Source: Shewanella eurypsychrophilus (GTDB lineage Bacteria > Pseudomonadota > Gammaproteobacteria > Enterobacterales > Shewanellaceae). Taken from it: a DNA stretch of 64,000 bases. The stretch spans positions 273,501 to 337,500 of the forward strand of contig NZ_CP045503.2 in NCBI RefSeq assembly GCF_007004545.3. Reading direction: 5' to 3'. Positions 1 to 10,044 of this stretch are shown piece by piece; position 1 is the first letter of the stretch, and every line of letters starts with the position of its first letter. The translations under genes and the position numbers were made by a program. The notes below the pieces were generated by a model. That model was not told the origin of the DNA and did not search any database. It was given only the letters and a program-made list of their open reading frames with translations.

Positions 1-1703
1 TTTTTTCCTGGTTCCGCAAAGATAAATCGAAAGATGAAGTAAAGGCGCCAGAAGCAGAAGTTACAACTCCAGTTGCAACTGAGGCGAGTGATAATCAGCA
101 AGATCAAGATGCGCTTGCTCGTAATGAGGCAGAACGTCTTGAAGCTGAACGTCTTGAAGTAGAAAAAGCAGAGGCAGCACGTCTTGAAGCTGAACATCTT
201 GAGGCTGAAAAAGTAGAAACAGCACGTCTTGAAGCTCAAAGAGTTGAATCTGAACGTCTTGAAGCTCAAAGAGCTGAATCTGAACGTCTTGAAGCTCAAA
301 GAGTTGAAACAGAACGTCTTGAAGCTCAAAGAGTTGAAACAGAACGTCTTGAAGCTCAAAGAGTTGAATCTGAACGTCTTGAAGCTCAAAGAGTTGAAAC
401 AGAGCGTCTTGAAGCTCAAAGAGTTGAAACAGAACGTCTTGAGGCTCAAAGAGTTGAAACAGAACGTCTTGAGGCTCAAAGAGTTGAAACAGAACGTCTT
501 GAGGCTCAAAGAGTTGAAACAGAACGTCTTGAGGCTCAAAGAGTTGAAACAGAACGTCTTGAGGCTCAAAGTGAGGCTCAAAGAGTTGAAGCTGAACGTC
601 TTGAAGCTCAAAGAGTTGAGGCAGAACGTCTCGAAGCAGAAAAAGCTGCAGAAGCTGCGCGCATAGAGGCTGAACGCCTTGAAGCTGAAAGTGCAGCAGA
701 GGCTCTTGCAGCAGAAACAGCAGAGGTCGACGTAGAGCTGCAGCCTGAACCTCAGGTAAAACCTGTTAAAGAGGGATTCTTTGCTCGATTGAAGCGTGGC
801 TTAAAGCGTACCAGTGAGAACATTGGTAGTGGCTTCGTTGGTCTGTTTAAAGGCAAGAAGATTGATGATGATCTTTTTGAAGAACTCGAAGAGCAGTTGC
901 TTATTGCTGATGTTGGCGTCGAAACCACCACACGTCTTATCGATAGCCTGACCGAGCAAGCAAGCCGCAAGCAGCTTAAAGATGGTGAAGCCCTCTATGA
1001 GCTGCTTCGAGAAGAGATGCAGAAGACATTAGAGCCTGTTTCTATTCCACTGGTCCCTGAAAATGCAGATGGTCCTTTTGTTATCTTGATGGTAGGTGTC
1101 AATGGTGTTGGTAAGACAACAACCATAGGAAAGCTTGCCAAACAGTATCAGGCTCAAGGTAAATCGGTTATGTTAGCAGCAGGTGATACCTTCCGTGCTG
1201 CTGCGGTTGAGCAGTTGCAAGTATGGGGACAGCGTAATGATATTCCCGTCATTGCTCAGCACACTGGTGCTGACAGTGCCTCTGTATTGTTTGATGCCTT
1301 GCAAGCAGCACGAGCCCGAAATGTTGACGTATTAATTGCCGACACCGCAGGCCGTTTGCAGAATAAGGCTCACTTGATGGACGAACTGAAGAAAGTCGTT
1401 CGGGTGATGAAGAAGTTGGATGAAAATGCCCCCCATGAGGTGATGTTGACCTTAGATGCGGGCACAGGACAGAATGCGATTAGTCAGGCTGATCTGTTCA
1501 AGAAAGCGGTAGGTGTAACGGGGATTACTATCAGTAAGCTAGATGGTACGGCAAAAGGTGGGGTGATCTTCGCCATTGCCGATAAGTTTGGGATCCCTAT
1601 ACGTCATATCGGCGTCGGAGAGCAGATTGATGATCTTCGCACTTTCAATGCCAAAGACTTTGTCGATGCGCTGTTTACTCAAGAGAGTGATGAGAATAAG
1701 TAA
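1..1703 (+). CDS. ftsY: Signal recognition particle receptor FtsY (5' partial)
   Basis: SRP receptor GTPase that docks ribosome-SRP complexes at the inner membrane for co-translational insertion. The frame is open from position 3, where it reads FSWFRKDKS, typical of residues just after an FtsY start, so only a few codons are probably missing. An acidic A domain (to about 780) is followed by the NG domain. G1 GVNGVGKTT lies near 1095, the [11 protein letters not shown] motif near 1185, G3 DTAGR at 1341 and G4 [10 protein letters not shown] near 1530. The A domain is unusual: eleven 10-residue units of the type [10 protein letters not shown] are encoded by 30-bp tandem repeats at 241-570. ftsE and ftsX follow, the usual gammaproteobacterial order. 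The NG domain identification is very firm. Confidence 0.97.
   Translation, partial: FSWFRKDKSKDEVKAPEAEVTTPVATEASDNQQDQDALARNEAERLEAERLEVEKAEAARLEAEHLEAEKVETARLEAQRVESERLEAQRAESERLEAQRVETERLEAQRVETERLEAQRVESERLEAQRVETERLEAQRVETERLEAQRVETERLEAQRVETERLEAQRVETERLEAQRVETERLEAQSEAQRVEAERLEAQRVEAERLEAEKAAEAARIEAERLEAESAAEALAAETAEVDVELQPEPQVKPVKEGFFARLKRGLKRTSENIGSGFVGLFKGKKIDDDLFEELEEQLLIADVGVETTTRLIDSLTEQASRKQLKDGEALYELLREEMQKTLEPVSIPLVPENADGPFVILMVGVNGVGKTTTIGKLAKQYQAQGKSVMLAAGDTFRAAAVEQLQVWGQRNDIPVIAQHTGADSASVLFDALQAARARNVDVLIADTAGRLQNKAHLMDELKKVVRVMKKLDENAPHEVMLTLDAGTGQNAISQADLFKKAVGVTGITISKLDGTAKGGVIFAIADKFGIPIRHIGVGEQIDDLRTFNAKDFVDALFTQESDENK
241..570 (+). repeat. 30-bp tandem repeat inside ftsY (11 units)
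   Basis: Eleven consecutive 30-base units each encode a variant of [10 protein letters not shown]. The last five, from about 421, are almost identical at the DNA level, which suggests recent slippage or unequal recombination. Degenerate copies continue on both sides (about 120-240 and 571-690), with an irregular four-codon insertion (SEAQ) after the eleventh unit. The units are in frame and predict a long charged helix or coiled coil in the FtsY A domain. Copy number may vary between strains. Confidence 0.95.
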
Positions 1704-1751
1704 CTTATTTAGCGCCTAGACCAGACTCTTTCAGAGAGAAATGAGAAATAG

Positions 1752-2447
1752 ATGATTCAATTTGAGCAGGTAAGTAAAGTTTATCCGGGTGGGCAGAAAG
1801 CGCTTACGGATGTGAATTTTCACCTTAAGAAAGGTGAAATGGCTTTTTTGACCGGTCACTCAGGGGCTGGGAAAAGTACCTTGCTCAAATTGATCACAGT
1901 TGTTGAGCGCGCAAGTGCCGGTCGTGTGTCGATCCATGGTCACAATATTGCTGACTTATCCCGTAAAGATGTCCCATTTTTACGACGCAACATAGGCATG
2001 ATCTTCCAAAATCATCATCTGTTAATGGAGAAGAGTGTTTTCGATAACGTGGCGCTACCTTTAGTGATTGAAGGTTTTTCTCATGGTGAGATTAAAAAGC
2101 GAGTGCTTGCCGCATTAGATATGGTTGGTCTATATGGTAAAGAGCGCCATCAACCTATTATGCTATCAGGTGGTGAGCAGCAGCGCGTCGGTATCGCACG
2201 GGCTATCGTCAATAAACCTCCAATACTATTAGCGGATGAGCCCACAGGAAACTTAGATCCTAAGTTATCTATGGATATCTTACGCTTGTTTGAAACCTTT
2301 AATGATGCGGGCACCACAGTGCTTATTGCGACCCATGATCTGGGGCTTATCGCAAGAATGAAGTACCGTACTTTGACGCTAAAACAGGGAAGCGTACTAG
2401 GCGCAGAGGAGCTTCCTTCTTCTCTAGCTCATTCATTTAGCGTTTAA
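1752..2447 (+). CDS. ftsE: Cell division ATP-binding protein FtsE
   Basis: ABC-type ATPase that pairs with FtsX at the division site and controls periplasmic septal peptidoglycan hydrolases. The 231-residue length is normal. Walker A is GHSGAGKST (about residues 36-44), the signature is LSGGEQQRVGIARA, Walker B is ILLADEPTGNLD, and the H-loop is in ATHDLG. The ATG at 1752 starts 48 bases after the ftsY stop, and ftsX follows 38 bases after its own stop, consistent with an ftsYEX operon. Confidence 0.97.
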   Translation: MIQFEQVSKVYPGGQKALTDVNFHLKKGEMAFLTGHSGAGKSTLLKLITVVERASAGRVSIHGHNIADLSRKDVPFLRRNIGMIFQNHHLLMEKSVFDNVALPLVIEGFSHGEIKKRVLAALDMVGLYGKERHQPIMLSGGEQQRVGIARAIVNKPPILLADEPTGNLDPKLSMDILRLFETFNDAGTTVLIATHDLGLIARMKYRTLTLKQGSVLGAEELPSSLAHSFSV

Positions 2448-2485
2448 CTCCTTTAACATTTGCCTAACGGAGCACAGGGAATAAC

Positions 2486-3451
2486 ATGAGCAAGAAGCCT
2501 CAGTTAATCAGAAGTAAATTACCAATCTCTGGCCGTATCGTGATGTTTTTTATTCGCCATATTCAGCATGCTATGGGCAGCATGGGCGAATTGTGGCGCA
2601 ACCCCCTCTCCTCATTAATGACCATGGCTGTACTCGGTGTTAGCCTTAGCTTACCTGCCGCGCTGCAGGTTTTAGTTAAGAATGCTGAGACAATTACTCA
2701 GTCTTGGAATAATGCTGCCGAAATTTCTCTGTTTGTTGATGACGCGCGCAGCGAGAGAACGATTCAGAGCTTAATCACGCGTATTAAAGTGTATTCTGAG
2801 GTTAGTGAGGTCAGTTATATTAATCGCGATCAGGCATTGGAAGAGTTTCAAGCATTGTCTGGATTCGGTGAAGCCCTATCTTATTTGGACACTAACCCAT
2901 TGCCTGCTGTGGTAACAGTGACTCCAAACTTAAGGTATTCCAGCCCAACTGGTGCACGTGAACTGCTTAAAAAATTAGAGTTAGAGCCTGAAGTGAGCTT
3001 TGGTCGCTTAGATATAGAGTGGTTAGAACGTCTTCAAGCCGTTGTACATTTGCTTGAGCGTACCGTATTGGCAATTGCAGCCTTACTGGTTTTGGCGGTG
3101 GTGCTAGTGATAGGTAACACAATACGTTTAGCCATCATGAATCGTCGTACTGAAATCGAGGTTATGAAGCTAGTGGGTGCGACAGAAGCCTTTATTCAGC
3201 GACCTTTTCTTTATACTGGGATCTGGTTTGGTATCATAGGTGGTGTGTTAGCTTGGATTATTATCAACCTTTTGGTTTGGTACTTAGACAGTGCTCTGGC
3301 CGAATTACTAGGCTTATATGGTAGTAAGTTGCAGATGCAGTCTTTATCTTTGGCCGAATTAGGTCAGCTAGTTGGTTTGGCTTCATTCTTAGGCTGGCTA
3401 GGCTCTTATCTGTCGGTACGCTATCATTTAAGAGCTATCGAACCTTCATAA
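2486..3451 (+). CDS. ftsX: Cell division protein FtsX
   Basis: Membrane partner of FtsE (FtsX/MacB-type permease fold). The 321-residue protein has a cytoplasmic N-terminus, a first membrane segment around residues 43-63, and a periplasmic loop that in the family contacts an EnvC-type activator. Three more hydrophobic segments follow near residues 195-220, 245-270 and 290-310. The sequence NRRTEIEVMKLVGAT before the third segment is typical of FtsX. It is last in the ftsYEX run and is followed by a hairpin terminator. Confidence 0.96.
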   Translation: MSKKPQLIRSKLPISGRIVMFFIRHIQHAMGSMGELWRNPLSSLMTMAVLGVSLSLPAALQVLVKNAETITQSWNNAAEISLFVDDARSERTIQSLITRIKVYSEVSEVSYINRDQALEEFQALSGFGEALSYLDTNPLPAVVTVTPNLRYSSPTGARELLKKLELEPEVSFGRLDIEWLERLQAVVHLLERTVLAIAALLVLAVVLVIGNTIRLAIMNRRTEIEVMKLVGATEAFIQRPFLYTGIWFGIIGGVLAWIIINLLVWYLDSALAELLGLYGSKLQMQSLSLAELGQLVGLASFLGWLGSYLSVRYHLRAIEPS

Positions 3452-3455
3452 TTAC

Positions 3456-3503
3456 AAGCTATAAGACTCATGGTTATAAACCTTCCAGTCTTATAGCTTT
3501 TAT
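3456..3503 (+). terminator. Terminator after ftsX
   Basis: A perfect 13-bp stem (3456-3468 with 3487-3499), 18-base loop, followed by TTTATT. It directly follows the ftsX stop and separates the ftsYEX unit from rpoH. The stem is AT-rich. Confidence 0.7.
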
Positions 3504-3631
3504 TCGCTTAATAAGCTTTATGAACTAATCTTCATTTGCTTTGTCTACTGTTTTGAGTCAAAACTATTCTAGGTAGGAAACCGTCTCTACCGAGATATTC
3601 AATTAATAGCAATTATTTCCTTTAAGGCATG

Positions 3632-3660
3632 TTGACATAAGTTGTCGGATCGCCGATAGT
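3632..3660 (+). promoter_or_regulatory. Candidate sigma-70 promoter for rpoH
   Basis: TTGACA at 3632-3637, a 17-base spacer and GATAGT at 3655-3660. It lies about 155 bases upstream of the rpoH start in the 363-base ftsX-rpoH gap, which holds no gene. The long leader would leave room for temperature-responsive mRNA structure as known for rpoH elsewhere; that part is inference. Confidence 0.45.
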
Positions 3661-3814
3661 TCATCAGCTTGCCTTTATCGAAAAAGGGTAGGTTGCTACA
3701 AATTCTTTCACCGTGTTGTAATAAGTCGACAGAAAACACTGTCTTATAGGGCTGTGAAAGTTAATTAGCTGTATTTTGTTAGACGAATAAGATTTTGAAA
3801 AAGTAGGAGCGTGA

Positions 3815-4675
3815 ATGACAAACCAAACGCAATCAATGACGTTAGCTGTTCCCCAAACAAGTGGCAGCTTAGAAGCTTATGTTCACTCGGCACACAACAT
3901 CTCAATGTTGGAAGCTGGGCAGGAGTATGACTTGGCTAAACGTTTGCAAGAAACGGGTGATCTACAAGCAGCGAAAAAGCTGATTATGTCTCATCTACGT
4001 TTCGTTGTTCATGTTGCTAAGGGGTATTCCGGTTACGGTTTGCCTCAAGCCGATCTTATTCAAGAAGGTAATATTGGTCTGATGAAGGCGGTTAAGCGTT
4101 TCGATCCTGATGTTGGGGTGCGCTTGGTTTCTTTTGCCGTACATTGGATTAAAGCCGAAATACATGAGTTTGTGCTTAAAAACTGGCGTATTGTCAAAGT
4201 AGCGACCACTAAGGCTCAGCGTAAATTATTCTTTAATCTTCGTAAATCGAAGAAGCGTCTTGGTTGGTTTAGCGATGCAGAAGTGGGTATGGTTGCTGAA
4301 AACTTAGGTGTGTCTAAGGCCGATGTGACCGAGATGGAGTCGCGTATGGCGGCACAAGATCCCGCATTCGACCTTACTAGTGATAGCGATGATGATAACC
4401 AAGATTACGCGCCAGCGCTTTATCTTGAAGATCACTCTTCAGACCTTGCTAGTCAGGTTGAAACTGATGACTTAGAAGCTAGCAACCAGGCTCGCTTGTT
4501 ATCAGCAATTAAAACACTCGATGAGCGTAGTCAGCATATCTTACAGGCTCGCTGGTTAAGTGAAGATAAAACGACTCTGCAAGAGTTAGCCGCAACGTAT
4601 CAAGTATCTGCCGAGCGTATCAGGCAGCTTGAGAAAAATGCGATGAATAAGCTTAAAGGTCGAATGGAAACTTAG
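3815..4675 (+). CDS. rpoH: RNA polymerase heat-shock sigma factor (sigma-32)
   Basis: Directs RNA polymerase to heat-shock promoters. The 286-residue length is normal. Region 2 contains [18 protein letters not shown] (about residues 82-99) with the sigma-32 variant [18 protein letters not shown] after it. Region 4.2 ends with [15 protein letters not shown]. The start has a good ribosome site (AGGAGCG). Its position after ftsYEX is conserved in gammaproteobacteria. A strong terminator follows. Confidence 0.97.
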   Translation: MTNQTQSMTLAVPQTSGSLEAYVHSAHNISMLEAGQEYDLAKRLQETGDLQAAKKLIMSHLRFVVHVAKGYSGYGLPQADLIQEGNIGLMKAVKRFDPDVGVRLVSFAVHWIKAEIHEFVLKNWRIVKVATTKAQRKLFFNLRKSKKRLGWFSDAEVGMVAENLGVSKADVTEMESRMAAQDPAFDLTSDSDDDNQDYAPALYLEDHSSDLASQVETDDLEASNQARLLSAIKTLDERSQHILQARWLSEDKTTLQELAATYQVSAERIRQLEKNAMNKLKGRMET

Positions 4676-4706
4676 TCTTTCCCTCTATTCTATTAAGTGT
4701 AATTAG

Positions 4707-4729
4707 AACCTGCTACGGCAGGTTTTTTT
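4707..4729 (+). terminator. Terminator after rpoH
   Basis: AACCTGC / GCAGGTT stem of 7 bp with a TACG loop, followed by a run of seven T. It lies 32 bases after the rpoH stop and faces the convergent men operon. Confidence 0.9.
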
Positions 4730-4735
4730 ATATTC

Positions 4736-4770
4736 TTAGAACCTAGAACCTAGAACCTAGAATCTAGGAA
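4736..4770. repeat. CTAG-rich tract (copy 1)
   Basis: Three head-to-tail copies of ACCTAGA (4741-4761) followed by ATCTAGG, between the rpoH terminator and the menE 3' end. Related CTAGG/CTAGA mosaics occur at 28366-28401 and 37820-37853, always beside gene 3' ends. Confidence 0.7.
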
Positions 4771-4777
4771 CGAGTTT

Positions 4778-6202
4778 CTAAGATTTTAAAACCTCTTCTA
4801 TCACCTGCTTGCGTGACACCTTTAGGCTGTTACTCTTCATTTCTGGCCAAGGAAAGTAATGGCGTGGACGCTTAAAGCGAGCGGCATGTTTGCAGACTAA
4901 TGCGTCAAGCTCACTTTGAGCAAAGACCTTGCCTTTGATGATTGCTGCTGGCAGGTTGCCAAATTCCTCATCTGCTTGAGGGAAGAGGATAGCGTCTTCA
5001 ACTTGAGGGTGTTGTTTAAGTATCGCCTCTATCTCCTCTGGCTGAACGTTCTCTCCACCACAGATAAACATGTTGTCACTACGGCCTAAAATTTTCAGAT
5101 CGCCATTCGCATTCCACTCTCCACGATCTTTAGTGTTGAACCAGCCGTCGGAGTCTAGTGTCAGTTCAATCTGTTTCCTGTCTGTCGCGTAGGGCTTTAG
5201 GTAGCCTAAAAACAATGTCTCGCCCTTCACTAGAATATGACTATCTAGAATTTTGAGTCGCCGGTTTGCTAATAATTTACCGCTACTAGCATCTGCTTTG
5301 GCAATGCCTGTGGTGATCTGTGACCCCATCTCGGTCATACCATAACTGGTATAGCTGGTCACTCTTAGCTGTTTTAGTTTAGAAATCAGGCTTGCTGATA
5401 TCGCACCGCCCCCGAGTAGTAGCGCCTTTACCTTGACCAAGCTGCTGGGATCTTGATTTAATATCCTAACAAGTTGAGTCGATACCAGTGAAAGATGAGT
5501 GATCTCATCTTGTTGAACTTGCTCTGATATCTGAGTGGTTTTATTTTCGAGAACAACAGTTGCGCAGGCTAAGGCGCAGCGGTTGATGATAGCTAAACCA
5601 CCAATATGAAATAATGGTAGGGTCAGTAACCAGCGATCTTGTGACTGAAGTGAAATCAGCATTCGAGAACCTTCAGCGCTGGCAATATGATTGCTTAAAC
5701 TATGCACTGCGGCCTTAGGGTTGCCACTGCTACCTGAGGTGAGAATAATATTCGCAGCCTGATGGATATCGATTGATTTGGCTTGTAGATCTACTCTTTT
5801 GGAAAGCGCTAGCTTGGAGAAATCTACAGCTATAGCCTCACACCCTAGCAGATCCTTATTTGGCTCAGCAGACCAAATTGCCTTGAGGTGATACTGCTCA
5901 ATTAGCAGATTAATCTGACTTGCTGGGAAGCGTGGTGATAGAGGGCAAAAAAGCAGGCCCTGATCGATACAGGCCCAGTAAAGCTTGATTAACTCAACCG
6001 AGTTATTGTCGATACAAGCCAGTCTATCACCGCGTGTTAGCCCAGCAGCCAAAAGTTGCTCTCCAACTGCAACAACGCTTTGGCTAAGGGTTTGGTAATC
6101 TAACTGATGTTTAACGCCACCTTTATGCCAAGAGATAGCTATAGCGTTTGGTTGGGACTTAGCAGCCTGATGAAGCGGAGAGTGCGTATCGATACCAGTC
6201 AT
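4778..6202 (-). CDS. menE: o-Succinylbenzoate-CoA ligase MenE
   Basis: Adenylating enzyme that converts o-succinylbenzoate to its CoA thioester in menaquinone synthesis. The 474-residue acyl-CoA synthetase has the phosphate-binding loop TSGSSGNPKAAVH, the adenylate motif SYGMTEMGSQ, and the conserved D of GWFNTKDRGEW ahead of the hinge GRSDNMFICGGENV. The conserved C-terminal lysine lies near SNSLKVSRKQV. It is last in the menDHCE operon, 13 bases after menC. Menaquinol is the expected electron donor for the anaerobic reductases in this window. Confidence 0.95.
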   Translation of the reverse strand: MTGIDTHSPLHQAAKSQPNAIAISWHKGGVKHQLDYQTLSQSVVAVGEQLLAAGLTRGDRLACIDNNSVELIKLYWACIDQGLLFCPLSPRFPASQINLLIEQYHLKAIWSAEPNKDLLGCEAIAVDFSKLALSKRVDLQAKSIDIHQAANIILTSGSSGNPKAAVHSLSNHIASAEGSRMLISLQSQDRWLLTLPLFHIGGLAIINRCALACATVVLENKTTQISEQVQQDEITHLSLVSTQLVRILNQDPSSLVKVKALLLGGGAISASLISKLKQLRVTSYTSYGMTEMGSQITTGIAKADASSGKLLANRRLKILDSHILVKGETLFLGYLKPYATDRKQIELTLDSDGWFNTKDRGEWNANGDLKILGRSDNMFICGGENVQPEEIEAILKQHPQVEDAILFPQADEEFGNLPAAIIKGKVFAQSELDALVCKHAARFKRPRHYFPWPEMKSNSLKVSRKQVIEEVLKS

Positions 6203-6215
6203 GGACTCTCCTTTA

Positions 6216-7283
6216 TTAAACCGATTTTATTTCAGTGAGGCAGCTAAGCTTTAGACATTGAGCCTTACCTGAGTTGATGAGCAGATCTTTGCTAAATGCC
6301 GAGAGTGTATCTAGCCCAGGGATCTCATCGGGTGTCATGACTCGACTTAATTTGGCTAGGGCTTCAATGCCTAAGCTTGCTTCTAAACTTGAACTCAGGA
6401 TTGTTCGGACCCCATGATGTTCGGCTTCATGCTGCAGCTTTTGTAATTTTACCAAAGTACCTATAAGCATAGGTTTGATGACTAACGCGGTTAAGCCTGG
6501 CTGCATAGTAAATTGATAGCTTGGATCATTAAGGGTTTCATCGAGTGCCCACGGCATTGGGATAGCATGGAAAAATTTTTGATTATCTTTATGGTCTATG
6601 CACGGCTCTTCAATATATTCGACTGCATCGAGAGGCAGGCAGGCGGCAAATTCGATAGCTTGCTCTAAGGTGAAGCCCCGATTTGCATCGAGTCTTAGCT
6701 TTATATCAGGCCTGATTGCTAATATCTGATGCACCAGCTTAATCTCATCTTCGAGTGAAGTCTGCGCAACTTTAACTTTTACCGCGTGAATGTCTGTAGG
6801 TATCGCTCTGATACGTGCGTCAAAGCACTCTTTAGACTCATCGGTGACTCGATAGATAAGAGGAACAGTTTTGCTCTCTTGTAGTGACAAGTTATGTCCA
6901 TCTAACTGCCCACTTAACTTAGCGTGAAGTAAACTTAAACCAAAGGCGAGGGAGGGGATGTCTGAGTTATCCGCAAGCTTAATCAGTTGGTCAATGTGTT
7001 GACCGACTAAAACATCAACAAGGTTACTGAGCTGATGGCTGGCATCATCTAAGCTTTCCAGACTAAAGCCTAAGAGTGGATTAGCGTCTACATCTAAGCC
7101 AGATAGCGGACTGATCTCCACCTGTTCAACTCGCTTTAATTCTGAGCCAGTCTCATCACTATTCTCAATGGCCTCTAGCTGTAATACCAGACCTTTGCGC
7201 TTATCTATACGCTGTCTGCCTACTGGTAGCAGCTTGTCTAAAGGGATCTGATAAGAAAAGAGCTGAACAGAAGATATGATCAT
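6216..7283 (-). CDS. menC: o-Succinylbenzoate synthase MenC
   Basis: Enolase-superfamily dehydratase that makes o-succinylbenzoate from SHCHC. Visible active-site elements are the VKVKVA lysine, metal ligands in RLDANRGF, EYIEEPC and ALDET, and the second lysine in LVIKPMLIG. I place the start at the ATG at 7283-7281, not 39 bases upstream, because it overlaps the menH stop as ATGA and the product then begins MIISSVQLFSYQIPL like known MenC proteins. This arrangement implies translational coupling to menH. Confidence 0.94.
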   Translation of the reverse strand: MIISSVQLFSYQIPLDKLLPVGRQRIDKRKGLVLQLEAIENSDETGSELKRVEQVEISPLSGLDVDANPLLGFSLESLDDASHQLSNLVDVLVGQHIDQLIKLADNSDIPSLAFGLSLLHAKLSGQLDGHNLSLQESKTVPLIYRVTDESKECFDARIRAIPTDIHAVKVKVAQTSLEDEIKLVHQILAIRPDIKLRLDANRGFTLEQAIEFAACLPLDAVEYIEEPCIDHKDNQKFFHAIPMPWALDETLNDPSYQFTMQPGLTALVIKPMLIGTLVKLQKLQHEAEHHGVRTILSSSLEASLGIEALAKLSRVMTPDEIPGLDTLSAFSKDLLINSGKAQCLKLSCLTEIKSV

Positions 7284-8062
7284 TTGTGGTTTCCGATGAG
7301 TTGGTAGACTAATTGCTGACAAAAGCTGGCTGGCGCGGCAAGGTGAACATTATGTCCGGCATTTTTTATTGTATGAACCTTGATGGAAGAAACATTCTGC
7401 CAGCGCTTTGCAAGGTCTGCAAATTTACAGTCTTTATCGCCGACGTAGTAGTGGCAAACGAATTCCACCTGGTTAGGCAGTTGCCAAAGATTCTCTTGTT
7501 GGGCGAGTGATGTGGGCAAATAAATGCTTTGTAGCGATTGCGGGTGATTATCACGGCGCTTTTCGACTAGGTTATCTATGGCAGATGTTGATAACTCGGC
7601 AAATACGCCTTGTTGATACCAATCTACTAGAAAGCTTTCAATTGTTTGAGTACTGAGCTTATAGCTCCACTGTTTATCATTTTTTAGTCTGCTAGCTTTG
7701 TCATTGTTATTTATCAGGCCGGGGTGTGCAGACTCAAGGTTCAGGCTAAGAAGGTTCTCATAATGTAGCTTGGCAATATGCATGGCAATGCGTCCACCTA
7801 GTGAGTAGCCAAGCAAATGATATTTACTAATATTGAGTTGAGAGAGTGATAGTTGAATAGCGTTGGCAACTTGGACAAATCCAGATGTTTCAAGTGTCAT
7901 TGTTTCGCTTTTACCATGGCCAGGCAGATCGATACAGACACAGTAAAAGTACTGAGTTAGCTCACGAAGCAAGTCACTCCAGTCAGATTTATCACCAAGA
8001 AACCCGTGTAGCATAACCAAGGCTGGTTTAGTGTTATCGCCATGGCAGCTCAAGGCTAACAT
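7280..8062 (-). CDS. menH: SHCHC synthase MenH (alpha/beta hydrolase)
   Basis: Eliminates pyruvate from SEPHCHC to give SHCHC in menaquinone synthesis. The fold signs are the LHGFLGDKSDW oxyanion region, GHGKSE, the nucleophile elbow GYSLGGRIAM (Ser) and the C-terminal AGHNVHL (His). The ATG at 8062 overlaps the menD stop as TAATG and gives a product beginning MLALSCHG. An upstream start six codons earlier is possible. The 3' end overlaps menC by four bases. Confidence 0.92.
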   Translation of the reverse strand: MLALSCHGDNTKPALVMLHGFLGDKSDWSDLLRELTQYFYCVCIDLPGHGKSETMTLETSGFVQVANAIQLSLSQLNISKYHLLGYSLGGRIAMHIAKLHYENLLSLNLESAHPGLINNNDKASRLKNDKQWSYKLSTQTIESFLVDWYQQGVFAELSTSAIDNLVEKRRDNHPQSLQSIYLPTSLAQQENLWQLPNQVEFVCHYYVGDKDCKFADLAKRWQNVSSIKVHTIKNAGHNVHLAAPASFCQQLVYQLIGNHK

Positions 8063-9771
8063 TAGTTTTGTTTTACCCAAGAAGCGATTTTAGCTATTTG
8101 ATCACTGGCTTGATTTTGTGAAACTGTAACTTCGATAACTGATGCGCCATTAAAGCCGATGGCATCTTGGTAAGCTTCATTGAAACTCTCAATATCATCC
8201 ACTTGATTGTAGGCTAAACCAAACATAGCGGCAGCATAACCAAACTCGAGTCCATGGGAGAGGCGATAATAGTCGTTTCTAAGCTTTTCATCGGGTACAG
8301 GCAGCAAATTGAAGATGTTACCACCGTCATTATTTAAGATCACGACCACAAAGGGGCTGTCTATTGTACGGGCGATAGCAAGTGAATTGAGGTCATGCAG
8401 CTGTGAAATATCACCAATGATCAGGGTTGTCGGTATCCCTTTATGTTTTGCTGTGCCGCATGCCGTTGCGAGTAATCCATCAATACCCGAGGCGCCACGG
8501 TTGGTATAGGTGACACCATATTCAGGTGTTGTTGGAGCATACATATCGTAGAGACGTATTGGCAAACTGTTGCCAATAAACAGTTGCTGAAGGGGCCGCT
8601 GGGCTTTGGCTATCGCACGGACGATCATCGCTTCACCGAACTCGCCATTATCTATTTGCTGCTGAAACAGAGTCTCAACTTTGTCATTAAGCTGAGTTAA
8701 CTCTAGCGCCCAATTGATCTCAGAGGAGCGTGGCCATGACTGAGTCGAGAAACTCTTTAAATCACAGTGCCAAACCTGTTTAGCGCTGTGGCTTGGATCT
8801 AAGCGAATGTGATGAGGCAATACCTGCCAGTAGCTTTTCCACTTCTGCTCAGCAAGGTAGTTAATTAGGCTCTTAGAAAGCAAACGCCCGCCAAAGACTA
8901 TTACGCGTTCTGCCTGCTGTAATAGTGATTTGGCTTTTGGGTGATGCAGAAGTTGATCTATATTGCCGATAACGCCTGGGTGCTGTCTGAGTTGAGACTG
9001 AGCATCTGTTAATAGTGGCCACCCTAGCTTCTGTGAGAGAAGTATTAATGCTTCAGGCGACTCCTCTGGCGTAAGTGTTCCTGCAATAATCACCCCTTTA
9101 CCGTGAACGAAGCGGGCTAAGCTGTCCTGAGTTGGCATACTTTGCTGCTTAGCCTGGCCATATTGCACATAGGGCTGCGATGCATGTTGCCAATTCCCAA
9201 GCGTACTGAGGTACTTGGTGAAGTTTGCACTCATGGTTGATGGGTAGAGTGGTTCACGATACATGCAGTTGATATGTACAGGCTGGCTTTGATTGCTGAC
9301 AGCCTCATCGAGTGTGGTGAGCAGGGCTTCAGGACGAATCGTAATGTCGGGTGTTGGCAGATTTATCTGCTTAGCGTACTGAGCAAAAATCGCCGGTTGA
9401 ATGATCGCCTGGTTCGCGCCGCAGTCAATGAGCTCTGGCGGTCTATCACCAGATAGCACGATAAGAGGAACATGGGTTAACCAAGCCTCGATAATTGCAG
9501 GATAAAGGTTGGCAACGGCTGTGCCAGAGGTGGTAATTATCGCAACAGGTGCTTGGCTAGCCTTGGCTAAGCCTAAAGCCATAAAGCCTAAGCCACGCTC
9601 ATCAAAATGCAGGTGCTGCTTTAGTTTTATCTGCTTAGCAGCAGCTAATGTTAACGGCGTAGAGCGAGAGCCTGGAGCCATACATATATGTTTTACGCCA
9701 AGACGAGCAAGCTCTTCGAGAATAAGAGTGCCCCATAGCAAGTTCAGTTCAGCTGTCTTTTCGATCTGCAT
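8062..9771 (-). CDS. menD: SEPHCHC synthase MenD
   Basis: Thiamine-diphosphate enzyme that adds a 2-oxoglutarate-derived succinyl semialdehyde unit to isochorismate, the committed step to menaquinone. The 569 residues match the family. [15 protein letters not shown] is the N-terminal signature, [12 protein letters not shown] holds the cofactor-activating Glu region, [13 protein letters not shown] follows, and the diphosphate motif is [11 protein letters not shown]. First gene of the minus-strand menDHCE operon. No menF or menB is seen in the window. Confidence 0.96.
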   Translation of the reverse strand: MQIEKTAELNLLWGTLILEELARLGVKHICMAPGSRSTPLTLAAAKQIKLKQHLHFDERGLGFMALGLAKASQAPVAIITTSGTAVANLYPAIIEAWLTHVPLIVLSGDRPPELIDCGANQAIIQPAIFAQYAKQINLPTPDITIRPEALLTTLDEAVSNQSQPVHINCMYREPLYPSTMSANFTKYLSTLGNWQHASQPYVQYGQAKQQSMPTQDSLARFVHGKGVIIAGTLTPEESPEALILLSQKLGWPLLTDAQSQLRQHPGVIGNIDQLLHHPKAKSLLQQAERVIVFGGRLLSKSLINYLAEQKWKSYWQVLPHHIRLDPSHSAKQVWHCDLKSFSTQSWPRSSEINWALELTQLNDKVETLFQQQIDNGEFGEAMIVRAIAKAQRPLQQLFIGNSLPIRLYDMYAPTTPEYGVTYTNRGASGIDGLLATACGTAKHKGIPTTLIIGDISQLHDLNSLAIARTIDSPFVVVILNNDGGNIFNLLPVPDEKLRNDYYRLSHGLEFGYAAAMFGLAYNQVDDIESFNEAYQDAIGFNGASVIEVTVSQNQASDQIAKIASWVKQN

Positions 9772-9968
9772 GGATAATTACCTGGAATTGAGTATCCATA
9801 GTGTACCCCTATTCACTTTAAAGGAAAATAACTAGCCCTGATAACAGCTTAACGGGGGCATTACCCTCTCAATTATTTCTAGAACAGAAATGTTGGTATT
9901 ATGTATTTCATTAAACAATTAAATAAACAGTTAAAACAATCATAAGAAGCAATTAAAATGCATCAATT

Positions 9969-9998
9969 ATATATTTATGGGTATTTCCATAAATATAT
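9969..9998. repeat. 12-bp perfect inverted repeat
   Basis: ATATATTTATGG and CCATAAATATAT are separated by GTATTT. There is no T-run consistent with a terminator. It may be a cruciform or a protein-binding site in the menD/dmsE control region. Confidence 0.6.
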
Positions 9999-10044
9999 TC
10001 AACTTGGTTAGGTAACCCATAAATATCACTAAGCCATAGTACTT

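Noticed and set aside
241..570. Possible CRISPR array because of the regular 30-bp repeat
   Set aside because: There are no spacers, the units abut and encode in-frame FtsY residues.
229..666. A 145-codon plus-strand frame with LKLKEL-type repeats
   Set aside because: It is the +1 shadow of the 30-bp repeats in ftsY; a repeat whose unit is a multiple of three with no stop stays open in other frames.
9509..9835. Plus-strand frame of 108 codons over the menD 5' end
   Set aside because: It is antisense to menD, whose whole length matches its family.
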